From Planosporangium flavigriseum (lineage in GTDB: Bacteria > Actinomycetota > Actinomycetes > Mycobacteriales > Micromonosporaceae): DNA of 64,000 nucleotides. The stretch spans positions 248,001 to 312,000 of the forward strand of contig NZ_JAATVW010000002.1 of NCBI RefSeq assembly GCF_011947225.1. Direction: 5' to 3'. Each line of letters starts with the position of its first letter. The first letter of the stretch is position 1. Below, in pieces: positions 50,864-59,480 of the stretch. The notes under the pieces were generated by a model. That model saw nothing but the letters and a program-made list of their open reading frames with translations. It was not told where the DNA came from and made no database searches. The position numbers and the translations under genes are program-made.

Positions 50864-53145
50864 GTCGCCTGTTCCTTGACCGTCTCGACGGAGTCGGAGG
50901 TCGACGAGGTCAGGCGCTCGGTCGCGTCCGCGACCTCGGCCAGTCCGGAGGTCCGGGGTTGCGGCGGCAGCAGTTCGGCGACCCGCTCGGCAACCACCGC
51001 CGCGATCTCCTCCGGCGGGCGGCTGGCGTCGAGGACCAGGTACCGGCCGGACTCGGCGGCGGCGAGGTCCAGGAACGCGTACCGGACCCGCTCGTGAAAC
51101 GCCTCCGACTCGCTCTCGATGCGGTCGGCGGTGGCACTCCGCGCGCCGGCCCGGGCGAGGCCCACCTGCGGCTCGACGTCGAGCAGCACGGTCAGGTCGG
51201 GCTTGAGCCCGCCGGTGGCCCAGGACGACAGCCAGGAGACCTCGTCGACCGGCAGGGTGCGCCCGGCGCCCTGGTACGCCAGGGAGGAGTCGACGTACCG
51301 GTCGGAGATGACCACCTCGCCGCGGGCGAGCGCCGGACGGATCACCGCGGCCACGTGGTGGGCTCGGTCGGCCGCGTACAGCAGCGCCTCCGCCCGCGGG
51401 GTGAGCGCGCTGGAGGCGGGCGCCTCGTGCAGGAGGAGGTTGCGGATCCGCTCGCCGACCTCGGTCGCGCCCGGCTCTCGGGTGACGAGGACGTCGCGCC
51501 CCTGCGCGTGCAGCGACTGGGCGAGGCGCTGCACCTGGGTCGACTTGCCAGCCCCCTCGCCACCCTCGAAGACCACGAACAGGCCGCGGCGCGGGGCGGG
51601 CTCGGCGGGGCTGAGCGGGCGGCCGCGCAGCGACCCGAGGAGGTCGGCGAGCAGGGGTACGCCCGGCTTGTCGTCCATCTGCCGCAGCGCCGCCAGGCCG
51701 GCGACGACGCCGAACACGCCGGCCACGCCGAGCAGCAGCCGCGTGGTGGAGATCGGAATGGCGATGCCGGGCAGCGCGAGCAGGCGCGATCCACCGGCGC
51801 CGACGACGAACCCGGAAAGCGAGATCGTCAGCATCAGGACGACGCGGGTGCCGGTCTGCACGACGGCGAACGCCCGCCCGCGGACCTCGTCGTCGACCTC
51901 GCTGCCGAGCAGCGTGGTGCCGGACAGGAACGCCATGCCGGCGCCCACGCCGACGAGCAGCGTGCCGACCACGGCGACGGTGAGGTGCGGGGCCAGGGCG
52001 AGGATCGTCACCGACCCGGCGGCGAGCACGATCGACACGCCGAACATCCGCCGCCGGGACAGCCCGCCGACCAGGCGCGGACCGAGGACGATGCCGATGC
52101 CGAGCCCGATGAAGAGCATCGCGAACAGGATGAAGAACGTGGAGTCGCCGCCGCCGAGGGACTTCGCGTAGGTCTGGCCGCTGCCCACCACGACGCCGCC
52201 GCCGGCGAAGGCGCCGAAGATGCCGAGGACCAGACCGCGAATGAGCGGCGTCTTGCCGACGAACGCCCAGCCGTCGAGGAACTCCCGGAACATGCCCGGC
52301 TTGCGCTGGCCGTCCTGCCGCGCACTGCGCCCGCTGATCTCCGGGATGCCCAGCAGCACCGTCAGCGCGGTCGCGAGGAAGGTCAGGGCGTTGAAGTACA
52401 GCGCGGCGTTGGTGGGCTCGATCCAGGTGTGGCCGATCTGCCGGTACAGCGAGGCCAGACCGGAGTTCAGGCCGGCCAGTACGAGACCGGCGGCCACCGG
52501 GGTGATCCCGTACGTCGTGGCAAGGGTCAGCTGGTTGGCCGCCTCGAGCCGGGCCCGCGGTAGCAGGTTGGGTACCGACGCCTCCTTGGCCGGCACCCAG
52601 AGCATCGCGACGGTTTCGATGACGAACGTGGCGATCGCGGCCCACCCGACGATGAGCTTCGGGTCATGAGTGACGAGGCTCGCGGCGGGGATCGAGGCGA
52701 AGAAGACGAACCGGATCAGGTCGCAGACGACCATCGTGTACCGGCGGTCGAACCGGTCGGCGAACACACCGGCGAGCGGGCCGAGGACCAGGGCGGGCAG
52801 CAGGCGTACGGCGATGACGGTACCGAACGCGGCGCCCTTGGCTGCCGAACCGCTGACGTGCCCGGCGGCGAACGTCGAGGTCGCCAGCAGACCGAGCCAG
52901 TCACCCAGGGACGACAGGCCGAGGACCGCCCACAGGCGGCGGAACGGCCGGATGCGCACGATCGCCTTGAGCTCCGCCACGCCGGACAGGTCCACCTGGC
53001 TGGACGCGGATGGCTTCGTCCGGCCGGCCGTCCCGGACTCCGGAGACGCCGGCGACGCCGTCTGCTGCTGGCCGCTGCCGGCCGGATTCTCGGTGCTGAT
53101 CAGCGCTCCTCCACCCCTGACCACCCCGTCCGGGTGGCTACCCAC
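50860..53145 (-). CDS. tmk: MFS permease-thymidylate kinase fusion
   Basis: A 761-residue fusion. Residues 60-500 are a 12-helix MFS-like permease (FRRLWAVLGLSSLGDWLGLL, AKEASVPNLLPRARLEAAN). The last 240 residues are thymidylate kinase (FEGGEGAGKST, the DRYVDSSLAYQGAG lid region, and TVLLDVEP). The kinase makes dTDP from dTMP. The fusion is known in Actinobacteria; what the permease moves is unknown. The start at 53145 or at a GTG a few codons later is open. Confidence 0.92.
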   Translation of the reverse strand: MGSHPDGVVRGGGALISTENPAGSGQQQTASPASPESGTAGRTKPSASSQVDLSGVAELKAIVRIRPFRRLWAVLGLSSLGDWLGLLATSTFAAGHVSGSAAKGAAFGTVIAVRLLPALVLGPLAGVFADRFDRRYTMVVCDLIRFVFFASIPAASLVTHDPKLIVGWAAIATFVIETVAMLWVPAKEASVPNLLPRARLEAANQLTLATTYGITPVAAGLVLAGLNSGLASLYRQIGHTWIEPTNAALYFNALTFLATALTVLLGIPEISGRSARQDGQRKPGMFREFLDGWAFVGKTPLIRGLVLGIFGAFAGGGVVVGSGQTYAKSLGGGDSTFFILFAMLFIGLGIGIVLGPRLVGGLSRRRMFGVSIVLAAGSVTILALAPHLTVAVVGTLLVGVGAGMAFLSGTTLLGSEVDDEVRGRAFAVVQTGTRVVLMLTISLSGFVVGAGGSRLLALPGIAIPISTTRLLLGVAGVFGVVAGLAALRQMDDKPGVPLLADLLGSLRGRPLSPAEPAPRRGLFVVFEGGEGAGKSTQVQRLAQSLHAQGRDVLVTREPGATEVGERIRNLLLHEAPASSALTPRAEALLYAADRAHHVAAVIRPALARGEVVISDRYVDSSLAYQGAGRTLPVDEVSWLSSWATGGLKPDLTVLLDVEPQVGLARAGARSATADRIESESEAFHERVRYAFLDLAAAESGRYLVLDASRPPEEIAAVVAERVAELLPPQPRTSGLAEVADATERLTSSTSDSVETVKEQAT

Positions 53146-53352
53146 AGGTCACTGTAACCGCGCGACCCCTTCCCGACTGCCCGTTGTCACCTGTGTTCAC
53201 CGGGGTCCTCGTCACTGTGGAGCCATTCATCGCCGCCTGAACGTCATACGCGAGGATGCTTCGCATTGATCCGGGGACCGGTCACCGTGCACCTGTGCCC
53301 ACCTACCGGGGCGAGGGCAAGGCGTTCCTCGGGCAGTCCGTACGGTGATCTA

Positions 53353-54342
53353 GTGCGATGGCGGGATGCGATGCAGCGGAACCTGTACGGGCCGGAGGGC
53401 TTCTTCACCAGCCCGGGGCCGGGGCCGGCCGGGCACTTCCGCACCAGCGCGCACGCCTCCCCCGCGTTCGGTGGCGCCATCGCGACCCTGGTGAGCCGCG
53501 TCGACACCGCGCTCGGCCAGCCGAACCGGCTGGACGTGGTCGACTACGGCGGGGGCCAGGGTGAGCTGCTCACCTCCGTGCTGGCCGCCCTGCCCGAGGA
53601 CGTCGCGGCACGGGTACGGCCGGTCGTGACGGAACTCGCCCCGCGTCCTGCCGGGCTCGTGGACGGGATCGAGTGGACCGCCACGCTGCCCGACGACATC
53701 GTCGGAGTCGTGATCGCCACCGAACTGCTCGACAACGTGCCGATCGACGTGGTCGAGGTCGACGACGTCGGCGCGGTCCGGTACGTGCTGGTCGACGCGG
53801 GCGGCGAGGAGCGCCTCGGGCCGGAGGTCGAGCCGGCCGACGCGGCGTGGCTCGACCGGTGGTGGCCGCTCGACGAGGCCCCGCCGGGTACCCGGGCCGA
53901 GATCGGCGCGCCCCGCGACGCCGTCTGGGCCGGCACGGTCGGGGCGCTACGGCGGGGTCTCGCGCTGGCCGTCGACTACGGGCATCTGCGTGAAGGCCGG
54001 CCGGCCTTCGGCACGCTCACCGGCTTCCGCGACGGCCGTCAGGTGCTGCCGGTACCCGACTGCACCCGTGACCTCACCGCACACGTCGCTTTCGACTCGG
54101 TCGCGGCGGCGGGGACGGCCGCGGCGGGCGTACCCGCGCGCCTGTCCAGCCAGCGCGACTCGCTGCGGGCGCTCGGGATCGGCGGCGAGCGGCCACCGCT
54201 CGCCCTCGCGTACCGCGATCCGCAGGGCTACCTGCAGGCCCTCGCGCAGGCCGGCGCCGGCGCCGAGCTGACCGACCCGGCCGGCCTGGGCGGGCACTAC
54301 TGGCTGCTCCAGCCGGTCGGGCTGGATCCCGCCACGTTGTGA
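53353..54342 (+). CDS. MidA/NDUFAF7-like SAM-dependent methyltransferase
   Basis: A 329-residue protein of the COG1565 (MidA) family. Landmarks: [44 protein letters not shown] (SAM loop), [14 protein letters not shown], and [20 protein letters not shown] with [11 protein letters not shown]. The mitochondrial homologue NDUFAF7 dimethylates an arginine of complex I subunit NDUFS2, the NuoD homologue. A NuoD paralogue lies 13 bases downstream. GTG at 53353 was chosen; ATG at 53371 is an alternative. Confidence 0.85.
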   Translation: MRWRDAMQRNLYGPEGFFTSPGPGPAGHFRTSAHASPAFGGAIATLVSRVDTALGQPNRLDVVDYGGGQGELLTSVLAALPEDVAARVRPVVTELAPRPAGLVDGIEWTATLPDDIVGVVIATELLDNVPIDVVEVDDVGAVRYVLVDAGGEERLGPEVEPADAAWLDRWWPLDEAPPGTRAEIGAPRDAVWAGTVGALRRGLALAVDYGHLREGRPAFGTLTGFRDGRQVLPVPDCTRDLTAHVAFDSVAAAGTAAAGVPARLSSQRDSLRALGIGGERPPLALAYRDPQGYLQALAQAGAGAELTDPAGLGGHYWLLQPVGLDPATL

Positions 54343-54355
54343 AACTATTCAAGGC

Positions 54356-55492
54356 GTGACTCGTGAGCTGACCATCGGCACCGGTACTGGCCTGGAAACC
54401 AGCGACATGGTGCTCAACATCGGCCCGCAGCACCCGTCGACCCACGGGGTGCTGCGCCTCAAGCTCGTCCTCGACGGCGAACGGGTGGTCCACTGCGAGC
54501 CGATCATCGGGTACATGCACCGCGGCGCGGAGAAGCTGTTCGAAGCGCGTGACTACCGGCAGATCATCGTGCTCGCCAACCGGCACGACTGGCTGTCGGC
54601 GTTCAACAACGAACTCGGCGTGGTCCTCGCCGTCGAGCGGCTCATGGGGCTGGAGGTCCCCGAGCGCGCCGTCTGGCTGCGCACCGCCCTCGCCGAACTG
54701 AACCGGGTGCTCAACCACCTGATGTTCCTCGGCTCCTACCCCCTGGAGATCGGCGCGATCACCCCGGTGTTCTACGCGTTCCGTGAGCGCGAGACCCTCC
54801 AGGCGGTCATGGAGGAGGCGTCCGGCGGCCGGATCCACTACATGTACAACCGGGTCGGTGGCCTGAAGGAAGAGGTACCCGCCGGCTGGACCAAGCGGGC
54901 CCGGCTCGCCATCGACGAGGTCCGCCGGCGCATGCCCGACCTCGACAACCTGATCCGGCGCAACGAGATCTTCCTGGCCCGTACGTCGGGCGTCGGCGTG
55001 CTGACGGCCGAGGAGGCGGCCGCGTTCGGCGCCTCCGGGCCGGTCGCGCGGGCCAGCGGACTCGACTTCGACCTGCGCCGCGACGAGCCTTATCTCGCGT
55101 ACGACCAACTCGACGTCCCGGTCGTCACGCGTACCGCCGGGGACTGCCACGCCCGTTTCGAGTGCATGCTCGACCAGGTTTACGTGTCACTGGACCTGGC
55201 GCAGGTCTGCCTGGACCAGGTCGACCGGATCACCGGGCCGGTCAACACCCGGCTGCCCAAGGTCGTCAAGGCGCCGGAGGGGCACACGTACGCGTGGACC
55301 GAGAACCCGCTGGGCATCAACGGCTACTACCTGGTGTCCCGGGGCGAGCGGACACCGTGGCGACTGAAGCTGCGCACCGCCTCGTACGCCAACGTGCAGG
55401 CGCTGTCGAGCCTGCTCCCGGGGTGCCTGGTGCCGGACCTGATCGCGATCCTGGGGTCGATGTTCTTCGTGGTCGGCGACATCGACAAGTAA
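54356..55492 (+). CDS. nuoD2: Solitary NuoD-like protein (complex I 49-kDa subunit paralogue)
   Basis: A 378-residue NuoD paralogue outside any nuo operon. The quinone-site loop GPQHPSTHG keeps His30 (Thermus His38), and HRGAEK keeps Arg56, which aligns with bovine NDUFS2 Arg85. The position of the quinone-binding tyrosine (Thermus Tyr87) is Trp79 in RHDWL. The rest ([32 protein letters not shown] ending) is normal. It may be a specialised subunit or an assembly variant. It forms an operon with the methyltransferase. Confidence 0.88.
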   Translation: MTRELTIGTGTGLETSDMVLNIGPQHPSTHGVLRLKLVLDGERVVHCEPIIGYMHRGAEKLFEARDYRQIIVLANRHDWLSAFNNELGVVLAVERLMGLEVPERAVWLRTALAELNRVLNHLMFLGSYPLEIGAITPVFYAFRERETLQAVMEEASGGRIHYMYNRVGGLKEEVPAGWTKRARLAIDEVRRRMPDLDNLIRRNEIFLARTSGVGVLTAEEAAAFGASGPVARASGLDFDLRRDEPYLAYDQLDVPVVTRTAGDCHARFECMLDQVYVSLDLAQVCLDQVDRITGPVNTRLPKVVKAPEGHTYAWTENPLGINGYYLVSRGERTPWRLKLRTASYANVQALSSLLPGCLVPDLIAILGSMFFVVGDIDK

Positions 55493-55497
55493 CGCCG

Positions 55498-56802
55498 TCA
55501 GCGCCAGCGATCGTCGCCGGTGGCGCGGGGCGAGCGGGCCCGGCGCGCCTCCTCCTCCCACTCCTGCAACCAGCTCGAGGCGCTCGGCTCCGACGGTGTG
55601 GCCGGAAGGGCGGCCTGCGCGCCGCGCCGCTCCTGGCTCGGGGCGGGCCGGCTCCGGGTCGGCTCGCCGGGCGACTGCCCGAACCGGTCGGGCTGCGCCT
55701 CCAGGCCCCAGTACGGGTCGGAGCCCCCGCCACGTTCCCACTGGCTCTCGGGTGCCCGGTGCGGCTCGGGACCGCGGCCCTCGTCGCGGCGCACGGCCGC
55801 CCATCTGCCTTCGACGCGCAGTTCGGTGCCTGACTCGTCGCTGTGCATCGCGGCCCGCCGCTCACCCACCCGAAGCTCGTGGCCGTGCTCGTCCCTGCGC
55901 GCGCTCGCCCAGCGGTCCCCTGCGTGCACTCCGGAGATGAAGCCGGAGCCGTCGCTGTCCGGTTCCGGAGCCCGCCAACCGTCCTGGCTCCCGCCGCCCC
56001 AGGCATGCGAACCCGACCGGGCGTCGCCGTACCGGGGCTCGGAGTAGCGCGCCTCGGCGTGCCGGTCACCGCCCCGGTGCTGCTCCTCGTCGAGGCGCTG
56101 GCGCAGCAGCCGCTCGCTCCAGGACTCGCCGGACTCGGCGTCGCGCGACTGGGCCGCCCGATCCGGGCGCCGTTGGGCTGGCACGACCGGGGGCGGTGCC
56201 ATCCGGTTGCCGCCGTACACCGTGCCGGTGCCGCTGTCGTTCTGGTCGACGATCGTCTGCCTGGTGACCTTGACGGTCTCGGTGTGCCGGACGACGCCGT
56301 GCGGCGCGGCCATGGGCGGAACGCCGCTGGGAGTGGAGGTCATCGGTGGGGGCGGCGCCGTCATGGGCGGAACCGGCGGCGCGATGCGATGCGCCGGCGC
56401 GGCGTCCCGGTCCACCCGTACCCGAAGGTTCTCGACCTCGCCGCGCAGCGAGTTGACCGACTCCTGGAGGGTGACGACCCGCTCGCCGAACGCCTTGTGC
56501 GTGGCGCGCGCGGCCGTCGTGATGTCCTCGCGCACGTCGTCGCGGAGGATGTCCAACTCCTCGAAGAGCATGTCCTCGATCTCGCCGCGGACCGAGTCGG
56601 AGTCGCGGCGCAGCACCAGCGCGGTACCGATGAGCGCGACCGCGATGACGGCGAGCAGCACGGCGAACCGCAGGAGACTGGGGTTGTCGCCGACGAGAAG
56701 AACCAACAGCGCGGCGACCGGGGCCAGCCCGACTCCGGTCCACAACAGACCCGGCACCAAGGGCAGCCCGGCTCGTGGTTGCTGGATGTCCGCAGCCGGC
56801 AT
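55498..56802 (-). CDS. Two-helix membrane protein with coiled coil and long disordered tail
   Basis: A 434-residue protein. Two transmembrane helices (about residues 15-60) are followed by a coiled coil (VRGEIEDMLFEELDILRDDV, KAFGERVVTLQESV, LRGEVENLRVRV), a Pro/Met-rich linker, and about 230 low-complexity residues with repeats of EARYSEPRYGD and WA-type motifs. No enzyme motif. The coiled coil suggests oligomerisation. Function unknown; it shares its strand with the osmoprotectant genes but is separated by a strong inverted repeat. Confidence 0.68.
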   Translation of the reverse strand: MPAADIQQPRAGLPLVPGLLWTGVGLAPVAALLVLLVGDNPSLLRFAVLLAVIAVALIGTALVLRRDSDSVRGEIEDMLFEELDILRDDVREDITTAARATHKAFGERVVTLQESVNSLRGEVENLRVRVDRDAAPAHRIAPPVPPMTAPPPPMTSTPSGVPPMAAPHGVVRHTETVKVTRQTIVDQNDSGTGTVYGGNRMAPPPVVPAQRRPDRAAQSRDAESGESWSERLLRQRLDEEQHRGGDRHAEARYSEPRYGDARSGSHAWGGGSQDGWRAPEPDSDGSGFISGVHAGDRWASARRDEHGHELRVGERRAAMHSDESGTELRVEGRWAAVRRDEGRGPEPHRAPESQWERGGGSDPYWGLEAQPDRFGQSPGEPTRSRPAPSQERRGAQAALPATPSEPSASSWLQEWEEEARRARSPRATGDDRWR

Positions 56803-56852
56803 GGCTGTAGACCTTACTCAAGAGCGGGGCTGTATGAAATGGCCGGACGCAA

Positions 56853-56928
56853 TCGCCGGCGGCGATGGCCGGACGACAAATCCGCCCTGGTGGCAACGGA
56901 TTCGCGCGCCGGTCATCGCCGCCGGCGA
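56853..56928 (-). terminator. Nested inverted repeat after the substrate-binding protein gene
   Basis: A 20-bp outer stem (56853-56872 with 56909-56928, one mismatch, G-U on plus-strand RNA) encloses a second 6-bp stem (AATCCG/CGGATT). It lies 28 bases downstream of the minus-strand stop at 56956. It is long for a simple terminator. Confidence 0.5.
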
Positions 56929-56955
56929 CAACTACGTCAATTCACAACGAACGCG

Positions 56956-57954
56956 TCAACTCGTGGCGAACGCCGCGTCTGAGGACAGTACAAGTCCGAT
57001 GGAGACGGCCCCGGTCCGCAGCGCGTTCTTGGTCTGCGGACCGCCGGCGTCCAAGCTGGCGAACTTGCCGAACTGCATCTTGTACGTCTGCTCGAGCCCC
57101 GGCTGGCAGAACGGCCGCTGCGGGCACTCGGCCGGCCCGCCCAGCACGGTCGCCCTCCCCGAGCACTTGTCGGCGAACTCGGACAGCGTGCTGACCTTGT
57201 ACTTGTCGGCGAAGGCCTTGGTGACGGCGAACGCGTTCTGGTCGGCGGCCTGGGACGGCTTGCCGAACTTCAGCCCGACCTTCGACCCCAGGTCCGTGAG
57301 CGCGGCGACCGTCTTGTCCAGGTCACCACTTGCGAGCGGAGCCGGGGACGCGCCGTTGGCCTTCTTGTTGAGGAACTCGGTCAGCGTGCCGACGTACTCG
57401 GGCACGACCTGGATGTCGCCCTTCTCCAGCGCGGGCTCGTACAGTTCCCGGTTTCCGATCTTCTGAACGGTCGCCTGGTAGCCGGCGGCCTCCAGCGCGA
57501 TGCGGTACAGCTCGCCGAGGGTCTCGTTCTCGCTGAAGTTCGCCGCGCCGATGGTGATCTTGCCGCCAGCCCCCTTGGCGATGCCGGCGAGCTTGCCGCT
57601 CGCCGCGAACTCCTCGGCCGCCGCCTTCGGGGTCTTGCGGTCGACGTCGGTGGCCTTGTTGAGCGCGACCAGTTCCTTGGCCCCGACCGCGGTGGAGACC
57701 TTGTCCAGCGCGGCGACCAGCGTCGGGTCGGCGGCCTTGGCGTTGATCGCCGGGATCAGGTTGTCGACCGCCTGCAACTTCTTGTCGTCGGTCAGCATGA
57801 CCAACTGCTCGCCGGCGACCGGCACGCAGCCGGCCCCCTGTACGTCCTTGGCCGCCTGGGTGCCCGACGATCCGGCCTTGCCGCAGCCGGCCGCGAGGCC
57901 AACCGTGGCCAGCCCGACCGCGACGCCGAGTGCAGCTCGCATAACGGTACGCAT
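56956..57954 (-). CDS. Osmoprotectant/glycine betaine ABC transporter, substrate-binding lipoprotein
   Basis: A 332-residue lipoprotein; the lipobox LAAGC is at residues 20-24. The OpuAC-like binding domain has KITIGAANFSENETLGELYRI, then NRELYEPALEKGDIQVVPEYVGTLTEF (split by description), and cysteines in KCSGRATVLGGPAECPQRPFC. It delivers glycine betaine, choline or a related compound to the permeases encoded upstream. It lies 175 bases after them with a hairpin between, which may raise its expression relative to them. Confidence 0.88.
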   Translation of the reverse strand: MRTVMRAALGVAVGLATVGLAAGCGKAGSSGTQAAKDVQGAGCVPVAGEQLVMLTDDKKLQAVDNLIPAINAKAADPTLVAALDKVSTAVGAKELVALNKATDVDRKTPKAAAEEFAASGKLAGIAKGAGGKITIGAANFSENETLGELYRIALEAAGYQATVQKIGNRELYEPALEKGDIQVVPEYVGTLTEFLNKKANGASPAPLASGDLDKTVAALTDLGSKVGLKFGKPSQAADQNAFAVTKAFADKYKVSTLSEFADKCSGRATVLGGPAECPQRPFCQPGLEQTYKMQFGKFASLDAGGPQTKNALRTGAVSIGLVLSSDAAFATS

Positions 57955-58011
57955 ATAAAGCCCGCCTTCCGTGTCCCGGCGCGGCTGTCGCAGCCGGCCG
58001 CGTGTCCGACG

Positions 58012-58032
58012 GGCGGAAAGATCATTTCCGCC
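58012..58032 (-). other. Intercistronic hairpin between permease and binding-protein genes
   Basis: GGCGGAAA/TTTCCGCC (58012-58019 and 58025-58032) with loop GATCA lies in the 175-base gap upstream of the binding-protein gene. It may stabilise the downstream transcript or terminate the permease transcript. Confidence 0.45.
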
Positions 58033-58129
58033 GCCCGTTCGACCTTAGACAACCTGGTGATCTTTACATCGGCAAGCAGATAAGTCCGGATGGTGGTGTT
58101 CGCCACCTAACACTTTGACAACAACCCCG

Positions 58130-58798
58130 TTAAATGCGGCGGAGCGAGCCCGGCGTGACGAGGCGCTGCACCCCGGCCAACAGCGCCTCCACCAGCAGCG
58201 CAAGCCCGGCGATGAGCAGCCCCCCGGCGAGGATCTGCCCCGCGCTCTGCAGCCCGAACCCGGCCGCCACGATCATGCCCAGACCCCCGCCGTTGACCAG
58301 CGCGGCCAGCCCGGCGGTCGCCACGACCTGGACCGCCGCCGTACGCAGCCCGGCGGCGAGGTACGGCACCCCGAGCGGCAGCTCCACCCGCCACAGCAGT
58401 TGCCACCCCGACAGGCCCATGCCGCGGGCCGCGTCGCGCACCTCCGCGTCCACCTCGCGCATCCCGGTGTGGGCGGTGGCCAGCAACGGGGGTGCCGCGA
58501 ACACGGCCAGGGCGAGGATCACCGGCCGGGCGCCGAAGCCGACAGCCGTCAGCGGCAGGATCGTCAGCAGGGCGACGACCGGGATCGCCTGGGTCGCGTT
58601 CGACAGCGCGACAACCAGACCGCTGCCCCGGCCGCGCCGGCCGAGCGCGATCCCGGTCGGCCATGCGACGAGGCAGGCCAGCAGCAGCGCTCCGCCGCAC
58701 AGCCGCAGGTGCTCGAGCAGCCGAGCCACGATTCCGTCGGGATTTGTCCAGTTCAACGGGTCGTTGAGCCAATTCATCATCTGCTGGACGCTGTTCAT
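58130..58798 (-). CDS. Osmoprotectant ABC transporter permease (OpuCB/ProW-like)
   Basis: A 222-residue permease with five or six helices and the coupling loop VRDAARGMGLSGWQLLWRVELPLG. Sequence VALSNATQAIPVVALLTIL is typical of the ProW group. It pairs with the next permease, whose stop overlaps its start (ATGA). The pair would form the membrane channel for betaine-like solutes. Confidence 0.9.
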   Translation of the reverse strand: MNSVQQMMNWLNDPLNWTNPDGIVARLLEHLRLCGGALLLACLVAWPTGIALGRRGRGSGLVVALSNATQAIPVVALLTILPLTAVGFGARPVILALAVFAAPPLLATAHTGMREVDAEVRDAARGMGLSGWQLLWRVELPLGVPYLAAGLRTAAVQVVATAGLAALVNGGGLGMIVAAGFGLQSAGQILAGGLLIAGLALLVEALLAGVQRLVTPGSLRRI

Positions 58799-59478
58799 GC
58801 GCCGGCTCCCGTCCGCCGCCACGGGGTCAGCAGCCGGCCGACACCGGCGAGCAGCAGGTCCAACAGCACGGCCAGCAGGATGCAGAGGACCGCTCCGGCC
58901 GCGATCGGCGCCTTGTGGAAGTTGTTCCAGAAGCCGCCGATGATCAGTTGCCCGAACCCACCCCTGCCGACCAGTACGCCGACGGTGACCAGCGCCACCG
59001 TCGACACCGTCGCCAGCCGTACTCCGGTCACCACCGCCGGCAGGGCCAGCGGCAACTCGACCCGCAGCAGGCGGGACAGGCGGCCGTACCCCATCGCCGA
59101 CGCCGCCTCCTTGACATCCGCGGGCACCTGGGACAGGCCGGTCACGGCGCTACGGATGACGAGCAGCAGCGCGTACAGCACAAGGCCGGTGAGCACCGTA
59201 CGCCGACTCAGGCCGAAGATCGGAACGATGAACGAGAACAGCCCCAGGGACGGGATGGTGTACAGCACCCCGGCCGATGCGAGGATCGGGCCGGTGAGCG
59301 GCCGTACCCAGTACGCCAGGACGGCGAGGGGCATGCCGATCACCACGGCCAGCGCGACCGCTTCGACCGTGAGGGAGAGGTGCTCCACGGCGAGCGCCCG
59401 GATAGTGTCGGCGTTCGTACGCAGGTACGCCCATGAGAACCACGGGTTGGCCGCAGCGGACTGGGCGAGGAAGGACAT
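58795..59478 (-). CDS. Osmoprotectant ABC transporter permease (OpuCD/ProW-like)
   Basis: A 227-residue permease of the same family as its neighbour, with LASAGVLYTIPSLGLFSFIV and the coupling loop VKEAASAMGYGRLSRLLRVELPLALP. The start at 59478 lies two bases from the start of the divergent ATPase gene. No Shine-Dalgarno is visible on its own side, so the mRNA may be leaderless or begin inside the ATPase gene. Confidence 0.9.
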   Translation of the reverse strand: MSFLAQSAAANPWFSWAYLRTNADTIRALAVEHLSLTVEAVALAVVIGMPLAVLAYWVRPLTGPILASAGVLYTIPSLGLFSFIVPIFGLSRRTVLTGLVLYALLLVIRSAVTGLSQVPADVKEAASAMGYGRLSRLLRVELPLALPAVVTGVRLATVSTVALVTVGVLVGRGGFGQLIIGGFWNNFHKAPIAAGAVLCILLAVLLDLLLAGVGRLLTPWRRTGAGA

Positions 59479-59480
59479 GA

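Noticed and set aside
49658-52645. A 995-codon minus-strand open frame running through holB and into tmk
   Set aside because: Only the part from 50863 to 49658 has family features (HolB). The rest is antisense-like Arg/Pro-rich filler in another frame of the MFS-tmk gene.
54356-55492. Part of a complete nuo operon
   Set aside because: No other complex I gene flanks it; the neighbours are a methyltransferase and an unrelated membrane protein.
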